Shown: positions 8,471 through 18,832, counted from the stretch's first letter. The stretch: DNA of 64,000 nucleotides from Pseudonocardia sp. 73-21 (GCF_001899645.1 NZ_MKVV01000046.1:1-64000), one strand, 5' to 3'. Numbers and translations are program-made. The notes: a model not told the origin generated them from the sequence alone.

Positions 8471-8995
8471 GTGCCCCTCTACGCCCTCGGTGACTCGGAA
8501 CCGGACATCCATCCCGACGCCTACGTCCACCCGGACGCCGTGGTGATCGGCAACGTGACGATCGGTGCGGAGTCGACGATCTGGCCCACCGCGGTGCTGC
8601 GCGGCGACGACGGCGAGATCCGCGTCGGTGCCCGCAGCAGCATCCAGGACGGGTCGATCATCCACTGCACCGCCACGCAGCCGACCGTCATCGGCGACGA
8701 GGTGACGGTGGGCCACAACGTGCACATCGAGGGCGCCGTCATCGCCGACCACGCGCTGATCTCGTCGGGATCGGTGGTGCTCAACGGCTCCTCGGTGGGC
8801 GACGGTGCGATCGTCGCGGCCGGGGCGGTCGTGTCGCCGAAGACCGAGGTGCCCGCCCGCAGGATGGCGCTGGGGGTCCCGGCGCGCGTGCGCGAGGGTT
8901 ACGAGGTGCCCGAGGGTGCGTTCGCCTACGCCGTGTCGTCGTACGTCCAGCGCGGCAAGCGCTTCCGTTCCGAGCTGCGTCGTCTGGAGGGGTGA
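8471..8995 (+). CDS. Gamma-class carbonic anhydrase-like hexapeptide-repeat protein
   Basis: 174-residue left-handed beta-helix protein of the gamma-carbonic anhydrase/PaaY/YrdA family, a Zn trimer expected to interconvert CO2 and bicarbonate, though many relatives lack shown activity. Seen: hexapeptide turns from about residue 12 ([17 protein letters not shown]), then [11 protein letters not shown], the HCT segment, and [12 protein letters not shown], which carries ligand-like histidines. C-terminal helices follow ([17 protein letters not shown]). It starts 9 nt after mrpG; the stop overlaps ung (TGATG). Confidence 0.85.
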   Translation: MPLYALGDSEPDIHPDAYVHPDAVVIGNVTIGAESTIWPTAVLRGDDGEIRVGARSSIQDGSIIHCTATQPTVIGDEVTVGHNVHIEGAVIADHALISSGSVVLNGSSVGDGAIVAAGAVVSPKTEVPARRMALGVPARVREGYEVPEGAFAYAVSSYVQRGKRFRSELRRLEG

Positions 8996-9672
8996 TGGCC
9001 AAGCCGCTGGAAGAGGTCGTCGAGGCCGGGTGGGCGCGCGCGCTCGCCCCCGTCGCGCAGGAGATCGCCGACATGGGCGACTTCCTGCGCGCGGAGATCG
9101 CCGCCGGTCGTCGTTACCTGCCGGCCGGGGCGAACGTGCTGCGCGCGTTCACCCAGCCCTTCGACGACGTGCGCGTGCTCATCGTCGGCCAGGACCCGTA
9201 CCCGACGCCCGGCCACGCCGTCGGCCTGTCGTTCTCGGTGTCGCCGCAGACGCGCCCCGTGCCGCGCTCGCTGGCCAACATCTTCAAGGAGTACTCCGAG
9301 GACCTGGGCCACCCGACGCCCTCCACGGGCGATCTCACGCCGTGGGCCGACCAGGGCGTGCTGCTGCTCAACCGCTGCCTGACCGTGTCGCCCGGCCAGC
9401 CGGCGTCGCACCGCGGGAAGGGCTGGGAGGTGGTCACCGAGCAGGCCATCCGCGCGCTCGTCGAGCGGGACGCGGAGCCGCTCGTGGCCATCCTGTGGGG
9501 CAGCGACGCGCGCAAGCTCGTGCCGCTGATGCCCGACGTGCCGGTGGTGGAGTCGGCGCACCCGAGCCCCATGTCGGCCGACCGCGGCTTCTTCGGCTCG
9601 CGCCCGTTCAGCCGGGCCAACGAGATGCTGGAGGAGATCGGCGGCGACCCGGTGGACTGGAAGCTGCCGTAG
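8995..9672 (+). CDS. ung: Uracil-DNA glycosylase
   Basis: 225-residue family 1 UDG that removes uracil from DNA in base excision repair. Seen: the water-activating loop [17 protein letters not shown] (catalytic Asp near residue 67), the uracil-binding [10 protein letters not shown] segment and the [18 protein letters not shown] minor-groove loop. Length is normal for the family. ATG 8995 overlaps the previous stop and has GGAGGGG just upstream; GTG 8992 is a less likely alternative. A strong bidirectional hairpin follows. Confidence 0.95.
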   Translation: MAKPLEEVVEAGWARALAPVAQEIADMGDFLRAEIAAGRRYLPAGANVLRAFTQPFDDVRVLIVGQDPYPTPGHAVGLSFSVSPQTRPVPRSLANIFKEYSEDLGHPTPSTGDLTPWADQGVLLLNRCLTVSPGQPASHRGKGWEVVTEQAIRALVERDAEPLVAILWGSDARKLVPLMPDVPVVESAHPSPMSADRGFFGSRPFSRANEMLEEIGGDPVDWKLP

Positions 9673-9673
9673 A

Positions 9674-9720
9674 ACGCACGGAACCCCCGTCCGGTGCTGC
9701 TGGGCGGGGGTTCCGTGCGT
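9674..9720. terminator. Bidirectional hairpin terminator between ung and rpmB
   Basis: Perfect 16-bp stem: ACGCACGGAACCCCCG (9674-9689) pairs with CGGGGGTTCCGTGCGT (9705-9720), with a 15-nt loop. There is no clear T-tract, usual for actinobacterial terminators. It lies between the convergent ung (+) and rpmB (-) genes. Confidence 0.8.
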
Positions 9721-9731
9721 GCTGGATGCGC

Positions 9732-9923
9732 TCAGGCGCGGGCGACCTTGCCGGCCTTGAGGCAGGAGGTGCACACGTTCATGCGCTGACGGTTGCCACC
9801 GTTGATGCGGGCCCGAACGGTCTGGATGTTCGGGTTCCACCGGCGGTTGGTACGGCGGTGCGAGTGCGAGACGGACATGCCGAAGCCCGGACCCTTGCTA
9901 CAGACGTCGCAGACGGCAGCCAC
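9732..9923 (-). CDS. rpmB: 50S ribosomal protein L28
   Basis: 63-residue L28. The protein begins at a GTG (read as Met) followed by [24 protein letters not shown] and ends [13 protein letters not shown]. The CDVC and CTSC pairs are the four zinc-ligand cysteines of the Zn-binding form. A GAGGAG ribosome binding site is just upstream on the minus strand. Divergent from the DAK2 gene, as in many actinobacteria. Confidence 0.95.
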   Translation of the reverse strand: MAAVCDVCSKGPGFGMSVSHSHRRTNRRWNPNIQTVRARINGGNRQRMNVCTSCLKAGKVARA

Positions 9924-10038
9924 GTCGAACTCCTCGGGTAGACGTACAAGAAGCCGGGCAGGACACCCGGTCGCAATGAGCCAGGGTACCTGCGCCGTCC
10001 GGCGGGGTGCACACCACCCGGTCGCTACGCTCGCCCCT

Positions 10039-11649
10039 GTGCCCCCGCTGATCGACTCGCACCTCCTCGTCGGCTGGGCACGCGCCGCCACCGACGCCCT
10101 GGAACGGCACTGCGCAGAGGTCGACCGGATCAACGTCTTCCCCGTGCCCGACGGCGACACCGGCACGAACCTGCTGCTCACGATGCGTGCGGCGCTCGAC
10201 GCGGTGCGCCGGCTGCCCGACGGGCGCGACGCGCCGACCGTCGCCACGGCCATGGCCCGCGGCGCGCTGCTGGGCGCCCGCGGCAACTCCGGGGTGATCC
10301 TCTCGCAGGTGCTGCGCGGGGTGGCGGAGGCCGTCGCCGGGGCCCGCGCCCCGCTCGACGGTGCCGTGCTCGCCGACGCGCTGGCCCGCGCCCGCAGGCT
10401 CGCCGCCGCCGCGTTCGACGATCCGCGGGAGGGCACGGTCCTGACGGTGCTGGCCGCGGCGGCGCGGGCGGCCACCGGCACGGCGCTGCTCGACCGGGTC
10501 GCCGCGGCGGCCACCGACGGCGCCGCCCGCGCCGTGGCGGGCACCACGGCGCAGCTGCCGGAGCTGGCCCGCGCCGGGGTCGTCGACGCGGGCGGGCTGG
10601 GGCTGTTCCTCGTCCTCGACGCGCTCGACGGGCTGCTCAACGGCCACCCGTCCGCCGCCGTCCTGCCCGTCGCCGCGGCGGTGGCGGCCCGGGGGAGCGA
10701 CGCGCTGACCGCCGCGCGCGAGGCCGGCTCCGACGCGTTCGACTACGAGGTGATGTACCTGCTCGACGCCGACCCCGAGGCCGTCGTCGTGCTGCGGGCG
10801 GCGCTCGCACCGCTGGGTGACTGCGTGGCCGTCGTCGGCGACGGGGACGGGCTGTGGAACGTGCACGTGCACTGCAACGACGTCGGCGCGGCGATCGAGG
10901 CGGGCGTGGTGGCGGGCCGCCCGCACCGCATCACCGTCGTCCGGTTCGCCGACCAGCCCGGACCGGGCCGAGCGGAGCGGTTCGTGCGGTCGCGGGCGGT
11001 GCTGATGGTCGTCACCGGGGCGGAGGTGGCCGTGCTGGCCCGCTCGGCGGGGGCGTCGGTGATCGAGCGGGAGCCCGGCGAGAGCGTCACCGAGGCCGAG
11101 CTGGTGGCCGCGCTGGCCGGCACGCTGGCCCAGCACGTCGTCCTGCTGCCCGACGACTCCGAGCTCACCGCCGTGGCCGAACGTGCCGCCTCGGCGGCCC
11201 GTCGCGAGGGCCAGGACGTGCTCGTGCTGCCCACGGCGTCGGTGCTGCAGGGGCTCTCGGCGCTGGCCGTCCACGATCCGGAGCGGCGCCCGGGCGAGGA
11301 CGTCGTCGCGATGGCCGAGGCGGCCGCCGGCACCCGGACGGCCGGGCTGATGGTGGCCGAGTCCGAGGCGCTGACGTTCGCGGGCCGCTGCGAGCCCGGT
11401 GACGTGCTGGGCATCGCCGACGGGGAGGTCGTCGTCATCGCCCCGGACCTCGCTGTCGGTGCCCTGTGGTTGGCTCACCGCATGCTCCTCGCGGGAGGCG
11501 AGATCGTCACGGCGCTGCTGGGTCGGGACGCCGACGACGCGCTCGCCGAGGGGCTGGCGGCCGACCTGCGCCGCAGCCACCCCGAGGTCGACGTCGTCGT
11601 CCACCGGGGCGGGCAGACCGACTATCCGCTGGTGCTGGGGGTGGAGTAG
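10039..11649 (+). CDS. DAK2 domain fatty acid kinase-like protein (YloV/FakA type)
   Basis: 536-residue protein with an N-terminal DAK2 (DhaL-like) nucleotide-binding domain, containing [18 protein letters not shown] at about residues 35-52 (Mg-binding aspartates) and [18 protein letters not shown], a middle domain and a C-terminal DegV-like lobe. Relatives include FakA, which phosphorylates fatty acids bound to FakB; the substrate here is inferred. GTG 10039 lies 7 nt after a TACGCT -10-like hexamer, suggesting a leaderless message. recG begins 2 nt after the stop, so the pair is an operon. Confidence 0.85.
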   Translation: MPPLIDSHLLVGWARAATDALERHCAEVDRINVFPVPDGDTGTNLLLTMRAALDAVRRLPDGRDAPTVATAMARGALLGARGNSGVILSQVLRGVAEAVAGARAPLDGAVLADALARARRLAAAAFDDPREGTVLTVLAAAARAATGTALLDRVAAAATDGAARAVAGTTAQLPELARAGVVDAGGLGLFLVLDALDGLLNGHPSAAVLPVAAAVAARGSDALTAAREAGSDAFDYEVMYLLDADPEAVVVLRAALAPLGDCVAVVGDGDGLWNVHVHCNDVGAAIEAGVVAGRPHRITVVRFADQPGPGRAERFVRSRAVLMVVTGAEVAVLARSAGASVIEREPGESVTEAELVAALAGTLAQHVVLLPDDSELTAVAERAASAARREGQDVLVLPTASVLQGLSALAVHDPERRPGEDVVAMAEAAAGTRTAGLMVAESEALTFAGRCEPGDVLGIADGEVVVIAPDLAVGALWLAHRMLLAGGEIVTALLGRDADDALAEGLAADLRRSHPEVDVVVHRGGQTDYPLVLGVE

Positions 11650-11651
11650 CA

Positions 11652-13850
11652 GTGCCCGAGATCGACATGCTGTCGCCGTTGAAGCCGGTGCTGGGCAAGG
11701 CGGCCGAGCTGCTGGCCAAGCAGCTCGAGATCCACACCGTCGGCGATCTGGTGCGCCACTACCCCCGCCGCTACGTCGACCGCGGCAAGCTCACCGACAT
11801 CGCGGGGCTGGAGCTGGGCGAGCACGCCACGATCATCGCTTTGGTGGAGAAGACCACGATGCGCGACATGCGCAACCGCCGCGGCACCATGCTGCAGGTG
11901 GTGCTGCGCGACGAGAAGGGCGCCACGCTCGACGCCACGTTCTTCAACGGCCACAAGGTCAAGCACTTCATCCACCCGGGCGTGCGGGCGGTGTTCTCCG
12001 GCAAGGTCGGGGTGTTCAACAAGAAGCTGCAGCTCACCCACCCGCAGTTCGACCCCCTCGACGAGGCCGACGAGATCCGCCCGTTCATCTCGGTCTACCC
12101 GGCCACCGGCAAGATCACCTCGCAGGAGATCGCGCGCTGCGTGCGGCAGGTGCTCGACGTCCGGGACGGTGGTGGGCGGGTCGAGGTCACCGATCCCTTG
12201 CCGGGGTCGCTGCGGCAGCGCGAGGGGCTCGCCGAGCTGGGCCGGGCGCTGCGGCGCATCCACGTGCCGGAGTCCGAGGCCGACTACCACGCGGCGCGCA
12301 ACCGGCTGGTCTGGGACGAGGCGCTCGGCGTCCAGCTCGCGCTGGCCCTGCGCCGCCAGGCCGCCGTCTCCAAGCCCGCCGCCGCGTGCCCGCCGCGCAG
12401 GGGTGCCCTGCTCGACGCGTTCGACGCGCGGCTGCCGTTCACGCTCACCCCGGGACAGCAGGAGGTCGGCGCGGAGATCGCGGCCGACCTGGCGCTGCGG
12501 CACCCGATGAACCGGCTCGTGCAGGGCGACGTGGGCGCGGGCAAGACGGTCATCGCGCTGCGGGCGATGCTGCAGGCCGTCGACGCCGGGCGGCAGGCCG
12601 CGATGCTCGCCCCCACGGAGACCCTCGCCGCCCAGCACGCGCGCTCGCTCCGCACCATGCTGGGCCCGCTGGCGCAGGCCGGTGAGCTGGGCGCGGCCGA
12701 GCACGCCACCAGCATCACGCTGCTCACCGGCTCGCTCGGGGCCAAGGCCAAGCGCAAGGCGCTGCTCGACGCGCAGTCGGGTGAGGCGGGCATCGTCGTG
12801 GGCACCCACGCGCTCATCCAGGACCGTGTCGGGTTCGCCGAGCTCGGTCTCGTCGTCGTCGACGAGCAGCACCGGTTCGGTGTGGAGCAGCGTGACGCCC
12901 TGCGCGGCCGCGGCGGCGATCTCGCCCCCCACATGCTGGTCATGACGGCCACACCGATCCCGCGCACCGTCGCGATGACGGTGTACGGCGACCTGCAGAT
13001 CTCGTCGCTGCGGGAGCTGCCGGAGGGGAGATCCCCGATCAGCACCACGGTGGTGCCGCTGGCGGAGAAGCCCAGCTGGTTCGCCAGCATCTGGCGGCGC
13101 GTGCGCGAGGAGGTGGCGGCGGGCCACCAGGCGTACGTCGTGTGCCCGCGCGTGGGCGACGTCGACCCACAGGACCTGATCGACACCGAGGATCCCGACA
13201 TCGGCGCCGACTCCGACGACGGCGGCGCCCGCCGGCCCCCGATGGCGGTGCTGGAGGTCGCCCCGAAGCTGGTGGAGGGCCCCCTGGAGGGCCTGCGCAT
13301 CGCGATCCTGCACGGCAAGATGCCGCCCGACGAGAAGGACGCCGTGATGCGCGCCTTCGAGCGCCACGAGCTGGACGTGCTCGTGGCCACCACCGTCATC
13401 GAGGTCGGCGTGGACGTCCCCAACGCCACGGCCATGGTCATCCTCGACGCCGACCGGTTCGGCCTCTCCCAGCTCCACCAGCTCCGCGGCCGCGTGGGCC
13501 GGGGGTCGGCGCCCGGGGTGTGCCTGCTGGTCACCGACATGCCAGCGGCCACGGCGGCCCGCGAGCGCCTCGACGCGGTGGCCGGCACCACCGACGGCTT
13601 CGTGTTGGCCCAGCTCGACCTGGAGCTGCGCCGGGAGGGCGACGTGCTGGGCTCGATGCAGTCCGGCCGCCGCTCCGGCCTGCGCCTGCTGAGCCTGCTC
13701 AAGCACGCGGAGATCATCGCCAAGGCCCAGGTGTACGCGGGCGACATCGTGGAGCAGGACCCGGGCCTCGTCCGCCACCCCGGCCTCTTCGCACTGGTGG
13801 GGGAGACGGTGGGCGACGAGGAGCGCGCGGCCTACCTCGACAAGGTCTGA
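11652..13850 (+). CDS. recG: ATP-dependent DNA helicase RecG
   Basis: 732-residue superfamily 2 helicase that remodels stalled forks and branched DNA. Domains: N-terminal wedge/OB domain (about 1-180), helicase lobe 1 with Walker A GDVGAGKT near residue 293 and DEQHRFG (motif II) near 403, TATPIPRT (motif III), lobe 2 with ATTVIEVGVDVPNA (motif V) and QLRGRVGRG (motif VI). A polar stretch (about 510-530) between motifs is longer than in most RecG proteins. GTG 11652 is 2 nt after the DAK2 stop. Confidence 0.96.
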   Translation: MPEIDMLSPLKPVLGKAAELLAKQLEIHTVGDLVRHYPRRYVDRGKLTDIAGLELGEHATIIALVEKTTMRDMRNRRGTMLQVVLRDEKGATLDATFFNGHKVKHFIHPGVRAVFSGKVGVFNKKLQLTHPQFDPLDEADEIRPFISVYPATGKITSQEIARCVRQVLDVRDGGGRVEVTDPLPGSLRQREGLAELGRALRRIHVPESEADYHAARNRLVWDEALGVQLALALRRQAAVSKPAAACPPRRGALLDAFDARLPFTLTPGQQEVGAEIAADLALRHPMNRLVQGDVGAGKTVIALRAMLQAVDAGRQAAMLAPTETLAAQHARSLRTMLGPLAQAGELGAAEHATSITLLTGSLGAKAKRKALLDAQSGEAGIVVGTHALIQDRVGFAELGLVVVDEQHRFGVEQRDALRGRGGDLAPHMLVMTATPIPRTVAMTVYGDLQISSLRELPEGRSPISTTVVPLAEKPSWFASIWRRVREEVAAGHQAYVVCPRVGDVDPQDLIDTEDPDIGADSDDGGARRPPMAVLEVAPKLVEGPLEGLRIAILHGKMPPDEKDAVMRAFERHELDVLVATTVIEVGVDVPNATAMVILDADRFGLSQLHQLRGRVGRGSAPGVCLLVTDMPAATAARERLDAVAGTTDGFVLAQLDLELRREGDVLGSMQSGRRSGLRLLSLLKHAEIIAKAQVYAGDIVEQDPGLVRHPGLFALVGETVGDEERAAYLDKV

Positions 13851-13854
13851 CCCC

Positions 13855-13935
13855 AGCGAGTCGGGCGGTACATGCGCGCGAGTCGGGGCCTGAATGTGCG
13901 CGAGTCGGGGCCTCGGTGCGACCGAGTCGGGCTGC
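13855..13935. repeat. GCGAGTCGGG repeat array, left cluster
   Basis: Four copies of a GCGAGTCGGG-type unit about 24-28 bp apart just after the recG stop. They are in inverse orientation to the CGACTCGCG copies at 14265-14411, so the two clusters could pair in RNA. The 616-bp gap between convergent recG and the 14467 gene holds these arrays and one palindrome but no credible gene. Confidence 0.75.
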
Positions 13936-14070
13936 TGATGCGGACGGCACCGTGGGTGGCCACCAGGCCGGTGGTCACCCGGATGCCACCGCAGCCGGCT
14001 GCGAGTTCGCCGTCTCGCCGAGCGAGTTCGCCGTGACGCCGCGCGGCCCCGGCGGCGCGGCCGCCGAGGG

Positions 14071-14140
14071 GATCGTGATCGTCAGGAGTGGGCACCGGCG
14101 GCCACATCTGGCCTTCCCTGCCCGCTCCTGGCGATCGTGG
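14071..14140. repeat. GAGTGGGCAC palindromic element, copy 1
   Basis: A roughly 70-bp imperfect palindrome. GATCGTCAGGAGTGGGC on the left pairs with GCCCGCTCCTGGCGATC on the right, around a core GGCACCGGCGGCCACATCTGG. Related copies are at 40028-40080 and 40421-40486. All three lie in gaps between convergent genes. Confidence 0.7.
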
Positions 14141-14264
14141 GACGGTGGGACCAGAGGCTCCACCGGCACCTCGGTGCCTCGGGGGCCCGACCGTCGGTCG
14201 GCCGGGCGGACCCCGATGTGCGCTACGGCCAACTCGCACGGCCGGATGGTGAACTGCACGCGGA

Positions 14265-14411
14265 CCGCGACTCGCGCGCACGCAGGCCGCGACTCGCGCG
14301 CACTCGGGCCGCGACTCGCGCCCACGCAGGCCGCGACTCGCCCGCACTGAGGGCCCGACGCGCGCGCACGCAGGCCCCGACTCGCGCGCGCGGAAAGCCC
14401 GACTCGCGGGG
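14265..14411. repeat. CGACTCGCG repeat array, right cluster
   Basis: Six or seven copies of a GCGACTCGCGCGCAC-type unit at about 21-27 bp spacing, some degenerate. They are the reverse complement of the units at 13855-13935. A related array fills the convergent gap at 51797-51964. Whether these terminate transcription cannot be told from sequence. Confidence 0.75.
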
Positions 14412-14466
14412 GTGGAGCGGCGAACCCCCGCCGCGTCGGACCGCTCGACTCGCCCTGGGGATGGCC

Positions 14467-15384
14467 TCAGGCGGGGAGGGCGCCTCTCGCCGCCTCGTCC
14501 AGGGCCGTCTGCGCCGGCAGCGGGACGTGCAGCACGCCGGCCTTGTCGAGTTTTCCCAGCTCCGAGCGGGCCCGGGCGTAGGCCGCGAGGCGTTCGGCGT
14601 CGTTGTCGGAATCGCGGGCCGTGGTGAGGAGCTTGATCACCCGCTCCACCGTGCTCCGCTCCGCCGGGCTCAGGCCCGAGAGCCGGATGCGTTCGGCGGC
14701 GTCGCGGGCGGCGCGCCAGGCGCGCTCCGCGCGGTCGACGGCCGCCACGAACTGCGAGGCGTGGGTGCCGCCGGGGAAGCGGTCGGTCTCCAGCGCCTGG
14801 GCCTCGGCGAACGCGTCGACGAAGCGGGCGGTGCTGGCCACCGACACGTCGGCCAGCGCGGGCAGGCGCAGCACCTGCATGGCGTCGCACTCGTAGGCGG
14901 CGTACTCCGTGCGCAGCCCGTGGAACCGACGCTGGGCGTGGGCCCACACCCGGTCGGGCCGGGGCGCGGCCGCAGGCCGGGCGGGCAGAGGAGCGGTGCC
15001 GGCCGCACCCCCGCGGCGCAGGGCGGCCCGCCGCTTGCTGCGGCGCACCAGCACGAACGCGATGGTGCCGACGGTGAGGGCCGGGGCGGCCAGGGCCACG
15101 AGGACCACGATGCCGATCGACACGCCCACCGTGGCGAGGAACGCGGCGATGAACTCCTCGCCGCCGCTCATGGCCGGGATGAGGATCAGCAGCAGCAGCG
15201 CGAACGGCAGCGCACTGCGGTGCCGCTGGCGCCGCGCCCACGCCGCCTCGCGCTGCCGTCTGCCCTCGGCGTAGGCCCGCGCGTAGCCCGGAGGCACGCC
15301 GCCGTACGACGGGGAACCGTAGGCGGGCCGGCGTGGGTGGTGGCGCACATCTCCTTGGTACCCGAAGTCGGGGGTCGCTCGCAC
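14467..15384 (-). CDS. Unknown membrane protein with cytoplasmic helical domain
   Basis: 305-residue protein starting at a GTG (VRATPDFGYQG). Seen: a polar Gly/Tyr/Arg-rich N-terminus (about 1-58), two hydrophobic segments (about 59-82 and 88-112), a basic stop-transfer RRSKRRAALRR, then a long Ala/Glu/Arg-rich helical domain to the C-terminus. I do not recognise the family. It is convergent with recG and divergent from pyc. The frame is long, uninterrupted and of normal composition, so it is likely a real gene. Confidence 0.7.
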   Translation of the reverse strand: MRATPDFGYQGDVRHHPRRPAYGSPSYGGVPPGYARAYAEGRRQREAAWARRQRHRSALPFALLLLILIPAMSGGEEFIAAFLATVGVSIGIVVLVALAAPALTVGTIAFVLVRRSKRRAALRRGGAAGTAPLPARPAAAPRPDRVWAHAQRRFHGLRTEYAAYECDAMQVLRLPALADVSVASTARFVDAFAEAQALETDRFPGGTHASQFVAAVDRAERAWRAARDAAERIRLSGLSPAERSTVERVIKLLTTARDSDNDAERLAAYARARSELGKLDKAGVLHVPLPAQTALDEAARGALPA

Positions 15385-15445
15385 GGTCCGAACGAGTGTC
15401 CACAGGTACGGTTCGGGCCGATCATGTCGTCAGAAGGGAGCAACC

Positions 15446-18400
15446 GTGTTCGAGAAGGTGTTGGTCGCCAACCGGGGCGAGATCGCCATCCGGGCGTTCC
15501 GGGCGGCCTACGAGCTCGGGGTGTCCACGGTTGCGGTGTTCCCCTACGAGGACCGCAACTCGCTGCACCGCGCGAAGGCCGACGAGTCGTACCAGATCGG
15601 TGAACCCGGCCATCCCGTCCGCGCGTACCTGTCGGTGGACGAGGTCATCAAGGCCGCCCGCAAGGCCGGCGCCGACGCCATCTATCCGGGCTACGGGTTC
15701 ATGTCCGAGAACCCGGACCTCGCCCAGGCCTGCGAGGACGCCGGCATCACGTTCGTCGGCCCGCCCGCGGCGGTGCTGCACCTGACGGGCAACAAGTCCC
15801 GCGCGATCGCCGCCGCCCGCGAGGCCGGCGTCAACGTGCTGCAGTCCTCCGAGCCCGGCACCGACGTCGACGCGCTGGTCGCCGCCGCCGCCGACATCGG
15901 CTTCCCGATCTTCGTCAAGGCCGTGGCCGGCGGCGGCGGGCGCGGCATGCGACGCGTCCAGGAGCCCGGCGAGCTGCGTGAGGCCATCGAGGCCGCCATG
16001 CGCGAGGCCGAGTCGGCGTTCGGGGACGCCACGGTGTTCGTCGAGCAGGCGGTGGTGAACCCGCGCCACATCGAGGTGCAGATCCTCGCCGACGCCGACG
16101 GCAACGTCGTGCACCTCTACGAGCGCGACTGCTCGGTGCAGCGGCGCCACCAGAAGGTCATCGAGATCGCGCCCGCGCCGAACCTCGACCCCGACATCCG
16201 CGCGAAGATCTGCGACGACGCGGTGAAGTTCGCCCGCGCCATCGGCTACGTCAACGCCGGCACCGTGGAGTTCCTGCTCGACGAGCGCGGCGAGCACGTG
16301 TTCATCGAGATGAACCCGCGCATCCAGGTGGAGCACACCGTCACCGAGCAGGTCACCGACCGCGACCTCGTGATCGCGCAGCTGCGCATCGCGTCCGGGA
16401 AGACGCTGCCGGAGCTGAACCTCACCCAGGACCAGGTGACGTGCACCGGCGCGGCGCTGCAGTGCCGCGTGACCACCGAGGACCCCTCCAACGGCTTCCG
16501 CCCCGACACCGGCACGATCAGCAACTACCGCTCCCCGGGCGGCCCCGGCGTCCGCCTCGACGGCGGCACCACGCACACGGGCGCCGAGGTCAGCGCCCAC
16601 TTCGACTCGATGCTGGTCAAGCTGACCTGCAACGGCCACGACTTCCCCAACGCCGTGCGGCGCGCGCGCCGGGCGATCGCGGAGTTCCGGATCCGCGGGG
16701 TCTCCACCAACCTGCCGTTCATCGCCGCAGTGCTGGCCGACCCGGACTTCCAGGAGGGCCGGGTCACCACCAGCTTCATCGAGGAGCGCCCGGAGCTGCT
16801 GCGCGCCCGGCGGCCGGCCGACCGCGGCACCCGGATCCTGAACTACCTGGCCGAGATCACCGTCAACCGCCCCAACGGGCCGCGGCCGCAGGTCGTGGAG
16901 CCGGTGGACAAGCTCCCGCAGTGCGACGTGGGCGCGCCGGTGCCGGACGGCTCGCGGCAGCTGCTGCGGGAGCTCGGGCCGGAGGGGTTCGCGGCGGCGC
17001 TGCGGAAGCAGACGGCGGTGGCCGTCACCGACACCACGTTCCGCGACGCGCACCAGTCGCTGCTGGCCACGCGGGTGCGCAGCCGCGACCTGCTGGCCGT
17101 CGCCCCGTACGTCGCGCGGACGGCGCCGCAGCTGCTGAGCCTCGAGTGCTGGGGCGGCGCCACGTACGACGTCGCGCTGCGCTTCCTCAACGAGGACCCG
17201 TGGGACCGGCTGGCCGCGATCAGCGGGACCGTGCCCAACATCTGCACGCAGATGCTGCTGCGCGGGCGCAACACCGTCGGCTACACCCCGTACCCCCTGG
17301 AGGTGACCGACGCCTTCGTCGAGGAGGCCGCGACGACCGGGATGGACATCTTCCGCATCTTCGACGCCCTCAACGACGTCAACCAGATGCGCCCGGCCAT
17401 CGACGCCGTACGGGCCACCGGGACGTCGGTCGCGGAGGTGGCGCTCTGCTACACCGGCGACCTGTCCGACCCCGGCGAGACGCTCTACACGCTCGACTAC
17501 TACCTGCGCCTGGCCGAGCAGATCGTGGCCGCGGGCGCGCACGTCCTCGCGATCAAGGACATGGCCGGGCTGCTGCGTCCGCCGGCGGCGAAGAAGCTGG
17601 TCACGGCGCTGCGCGAGCGGTTCGACGTGCCCGTCCACCTGCACACCCACGACACCGCGGGCGGTCAGCTCGCCACGCTGATCGCGGCGATCGACGCGGG
17701 TGTGGACGCGGTGGACGCGGCCGTCGCGTCGATGGCGGGCACGACGTCCCAGCCGTCGCTGAGTGCGCTCGTCGCCGCCACCGACCACACCGAGCGCGCC
17801 ACGGGCCTGTCCCTGCAGGCCGTCGGCGACCTCGAGCCCTACTGGGAGGCCGTCCGCAAGGTCTACGCACCGTTCGAGTCGGGGCTCGCCTCGCCGACCG
17901 GCCGCGTCTACCACCACGAGATCCCCGGTGGCCAGCTCTCCAACCTGCGCCAGCAGGCGATCGCGCTCGGCCTGGGCGACCGGTTCGAGCTCATCGAGGA
18001 CCTCTACGCCGCCGCCGACCGCATGCTGGGCCGGCTCGTGAAGGTCACGCCGTCGTCGAAGGTGGTGGGCGACCTCGCCCTGCACCTGGTCGGCGCGGGC
18101 GTCGAGGCGAAGGACTTCGAGGCCGAACCCGGCCGGTTCGACGTGCCGGACTCGGTGATCGGGTTCCTGCGCGGCGAGCTGGGCGACCCGCCCGGCGGCT
18201 GGCCCGAGCCGTTCCGCACCCGCGCGCTGGAGGGTCGCTCGCCGGCGAAGGCCGCTGTCGAGCTCGACATCGAGGACCGTCGCGGCCTGCGCGACGACCG
18301 CCGCCGCACGCTCAACCGCCTGCTGTTCCCGGTTCCGACGAAGGAGTACGAGGCGCACCAGGAGGCCTACGGCGACACCTCGGTGCTCTCCACCAAGGAC

Positions 18401-18823
18401 TTCCTCTACGGCCTGGAGCCCGAGATCGAGCACATCATCGAGCTGGAGCAGGGCGTCACACTGCTGGTGGAGCTGGAGGCCATCTCCGAGGCCGACGAGC
18501 GCGGCTACCGCAACGTGCTCGCGACGCTCAACGGCCAGATGCGCCCGGTGTCCATCCGCGACGAGTCGGTGTCCACCGACGTCAAGGTGGCCGAGCGGGC
18601 CGACCGCTCCGACCCGAAGCACGTCGCGGCCCCGTTCGCGGGTGTGGTCACGCTGCAGGTGGGGGAGGGCGACAAGGTCGACGCGGGCCAGACGGTGGCC
18701 ACCATCGAGGCGATGAAGATGGAGGCCAGCATCACCGCGCAGCAGTCCGGGGTGGTGGGCCGGCTGGCGATCGGCAAGGTCCAGCAGGTGGAGGGCGGCG
18801 ACCTCCTGCTGGAACTGGAGTGA
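15446..18823 (+). CDS. pyc: Pyruvate carboxylase
   Basis: 1125-residue biotin enzyme converting pyruvate, bicarbonate and ATP to oxaloacetate (anaplerosis). Domains: biotin carboxylase (about 1-455; FEKVLVANRGEIAIR, VKAVAGGGGRGMR, FIEMNPRIQVEHTVTE), pyruvate carboxyltransferase barrel (about 525-800; TDTTFRDAHQSLLATR, HLHTHDTAGG), PYC_OADA domain, and a C-terminal biotinyl domain with EAMKMEA near residue 1088, whose Lys is the biotin site. GTG 15446 is preceded by GAAGGGAG. A TACGGT -10-like hexamer lies near 15407. Full length, with no lesion seen. Confidence 0.97.
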   Translation: MFEKVLVANRGEIAIRAFRAAYELGVSTVAVFPYEDRNSLHRAKADESYQIGEPGHPVRAYLSVDEVIKAARKAGADAIYPGYGFMSENPDLAQACEDAGITFVGPPAAVLHLTGNKSRAIAAAREAGVNVLQSSEPGTDVDALVAAAADIGFPIFVKAVAGGGGRGMRRVQEPGELREAIEAAMREAESAFGDATVFVEQAVVNPRHIEVQILADADGNVVHLYERDCSVQRRHQKVIEIAPAPNLDPDIRAKICDDAVKFARAIGYVNAGTVEFLLDERGEHVFIEMNPRIQVEHTVTEQVTDRDLVIAQLRIASGKTLPELNLTQDQVTCTGAALQCRVTTEDPSNGFRPDTGTISNYRSPGGPGVRLDGGTTHTGAEVSAHFDSMLVKLTCNGHDFPNAVRRARRAIAEFRIRGVSTNLPFIAAVLADPDFQEGRVTTSFIEERPELLRARRPADRGTRILNYLAEITVNRPNGPRPQVVEPVDKLPQCDVGAPVPDGSRQLLRELGPEGFAAALRKQTAVAVTDTTFRDAHQSLLATRVRSRDLLAVAPYVARTAPQLLSLECWGGATYDVALRFLNEDPWDRLAAISGTVPNICTQMLLRGRNTVGYTPYPLEVTDAFVEEAATTGMDIFRIFDALNDVNQMRPAIDAVRATGTSVAEVALCYTGDLSDPGETLYTLDYYLRLAEQIVAAGAHVLAIKDMAGLLRPPAAKKLVTALRERFDVPVHLHTHDTAGGQLATLIAAIDAGVDAVDAAVASMAGTTSQPSLSALVAATDHTERATGLSLQAVGDLEPYWEAVRKVYAPFESGLASPTGRVYHHEIPGGQLSNLRQQAIALGLGDRFELIEDLYAAADRMLGRLVKVTPSSKVVGDLALHLVGAGVEAKDFEAEPGRFDVPDSVIGFLRGELGDPPGGWPEPFRTRALEGRSPAKAAVELDIEDRRGLRDDRRRTLNRLLFPVPTKEYEAHQEAYGDTSVLSTKDFLYGLEPEIEHIIELEQGVTLLVELEAISEADERGYRNVLATLNGQMRPVSIRDESVSTDVKVAERADRSDPKHVAAPFAGVVTLQVGEGDKVDAGQTVATIEAMKMEASITAQQSGVVGRLAIGKVQQVEGGDLLLELE

Positions 18824-18832
18824 CGGCGGGTT

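Noticed and set aside
13855..14411. Possible genes in the recG convergent gap
   Set aside because: All frames there run through repeat arrays and give Arg/Ala/Gly-rich nonsense without ribosome binding sites.
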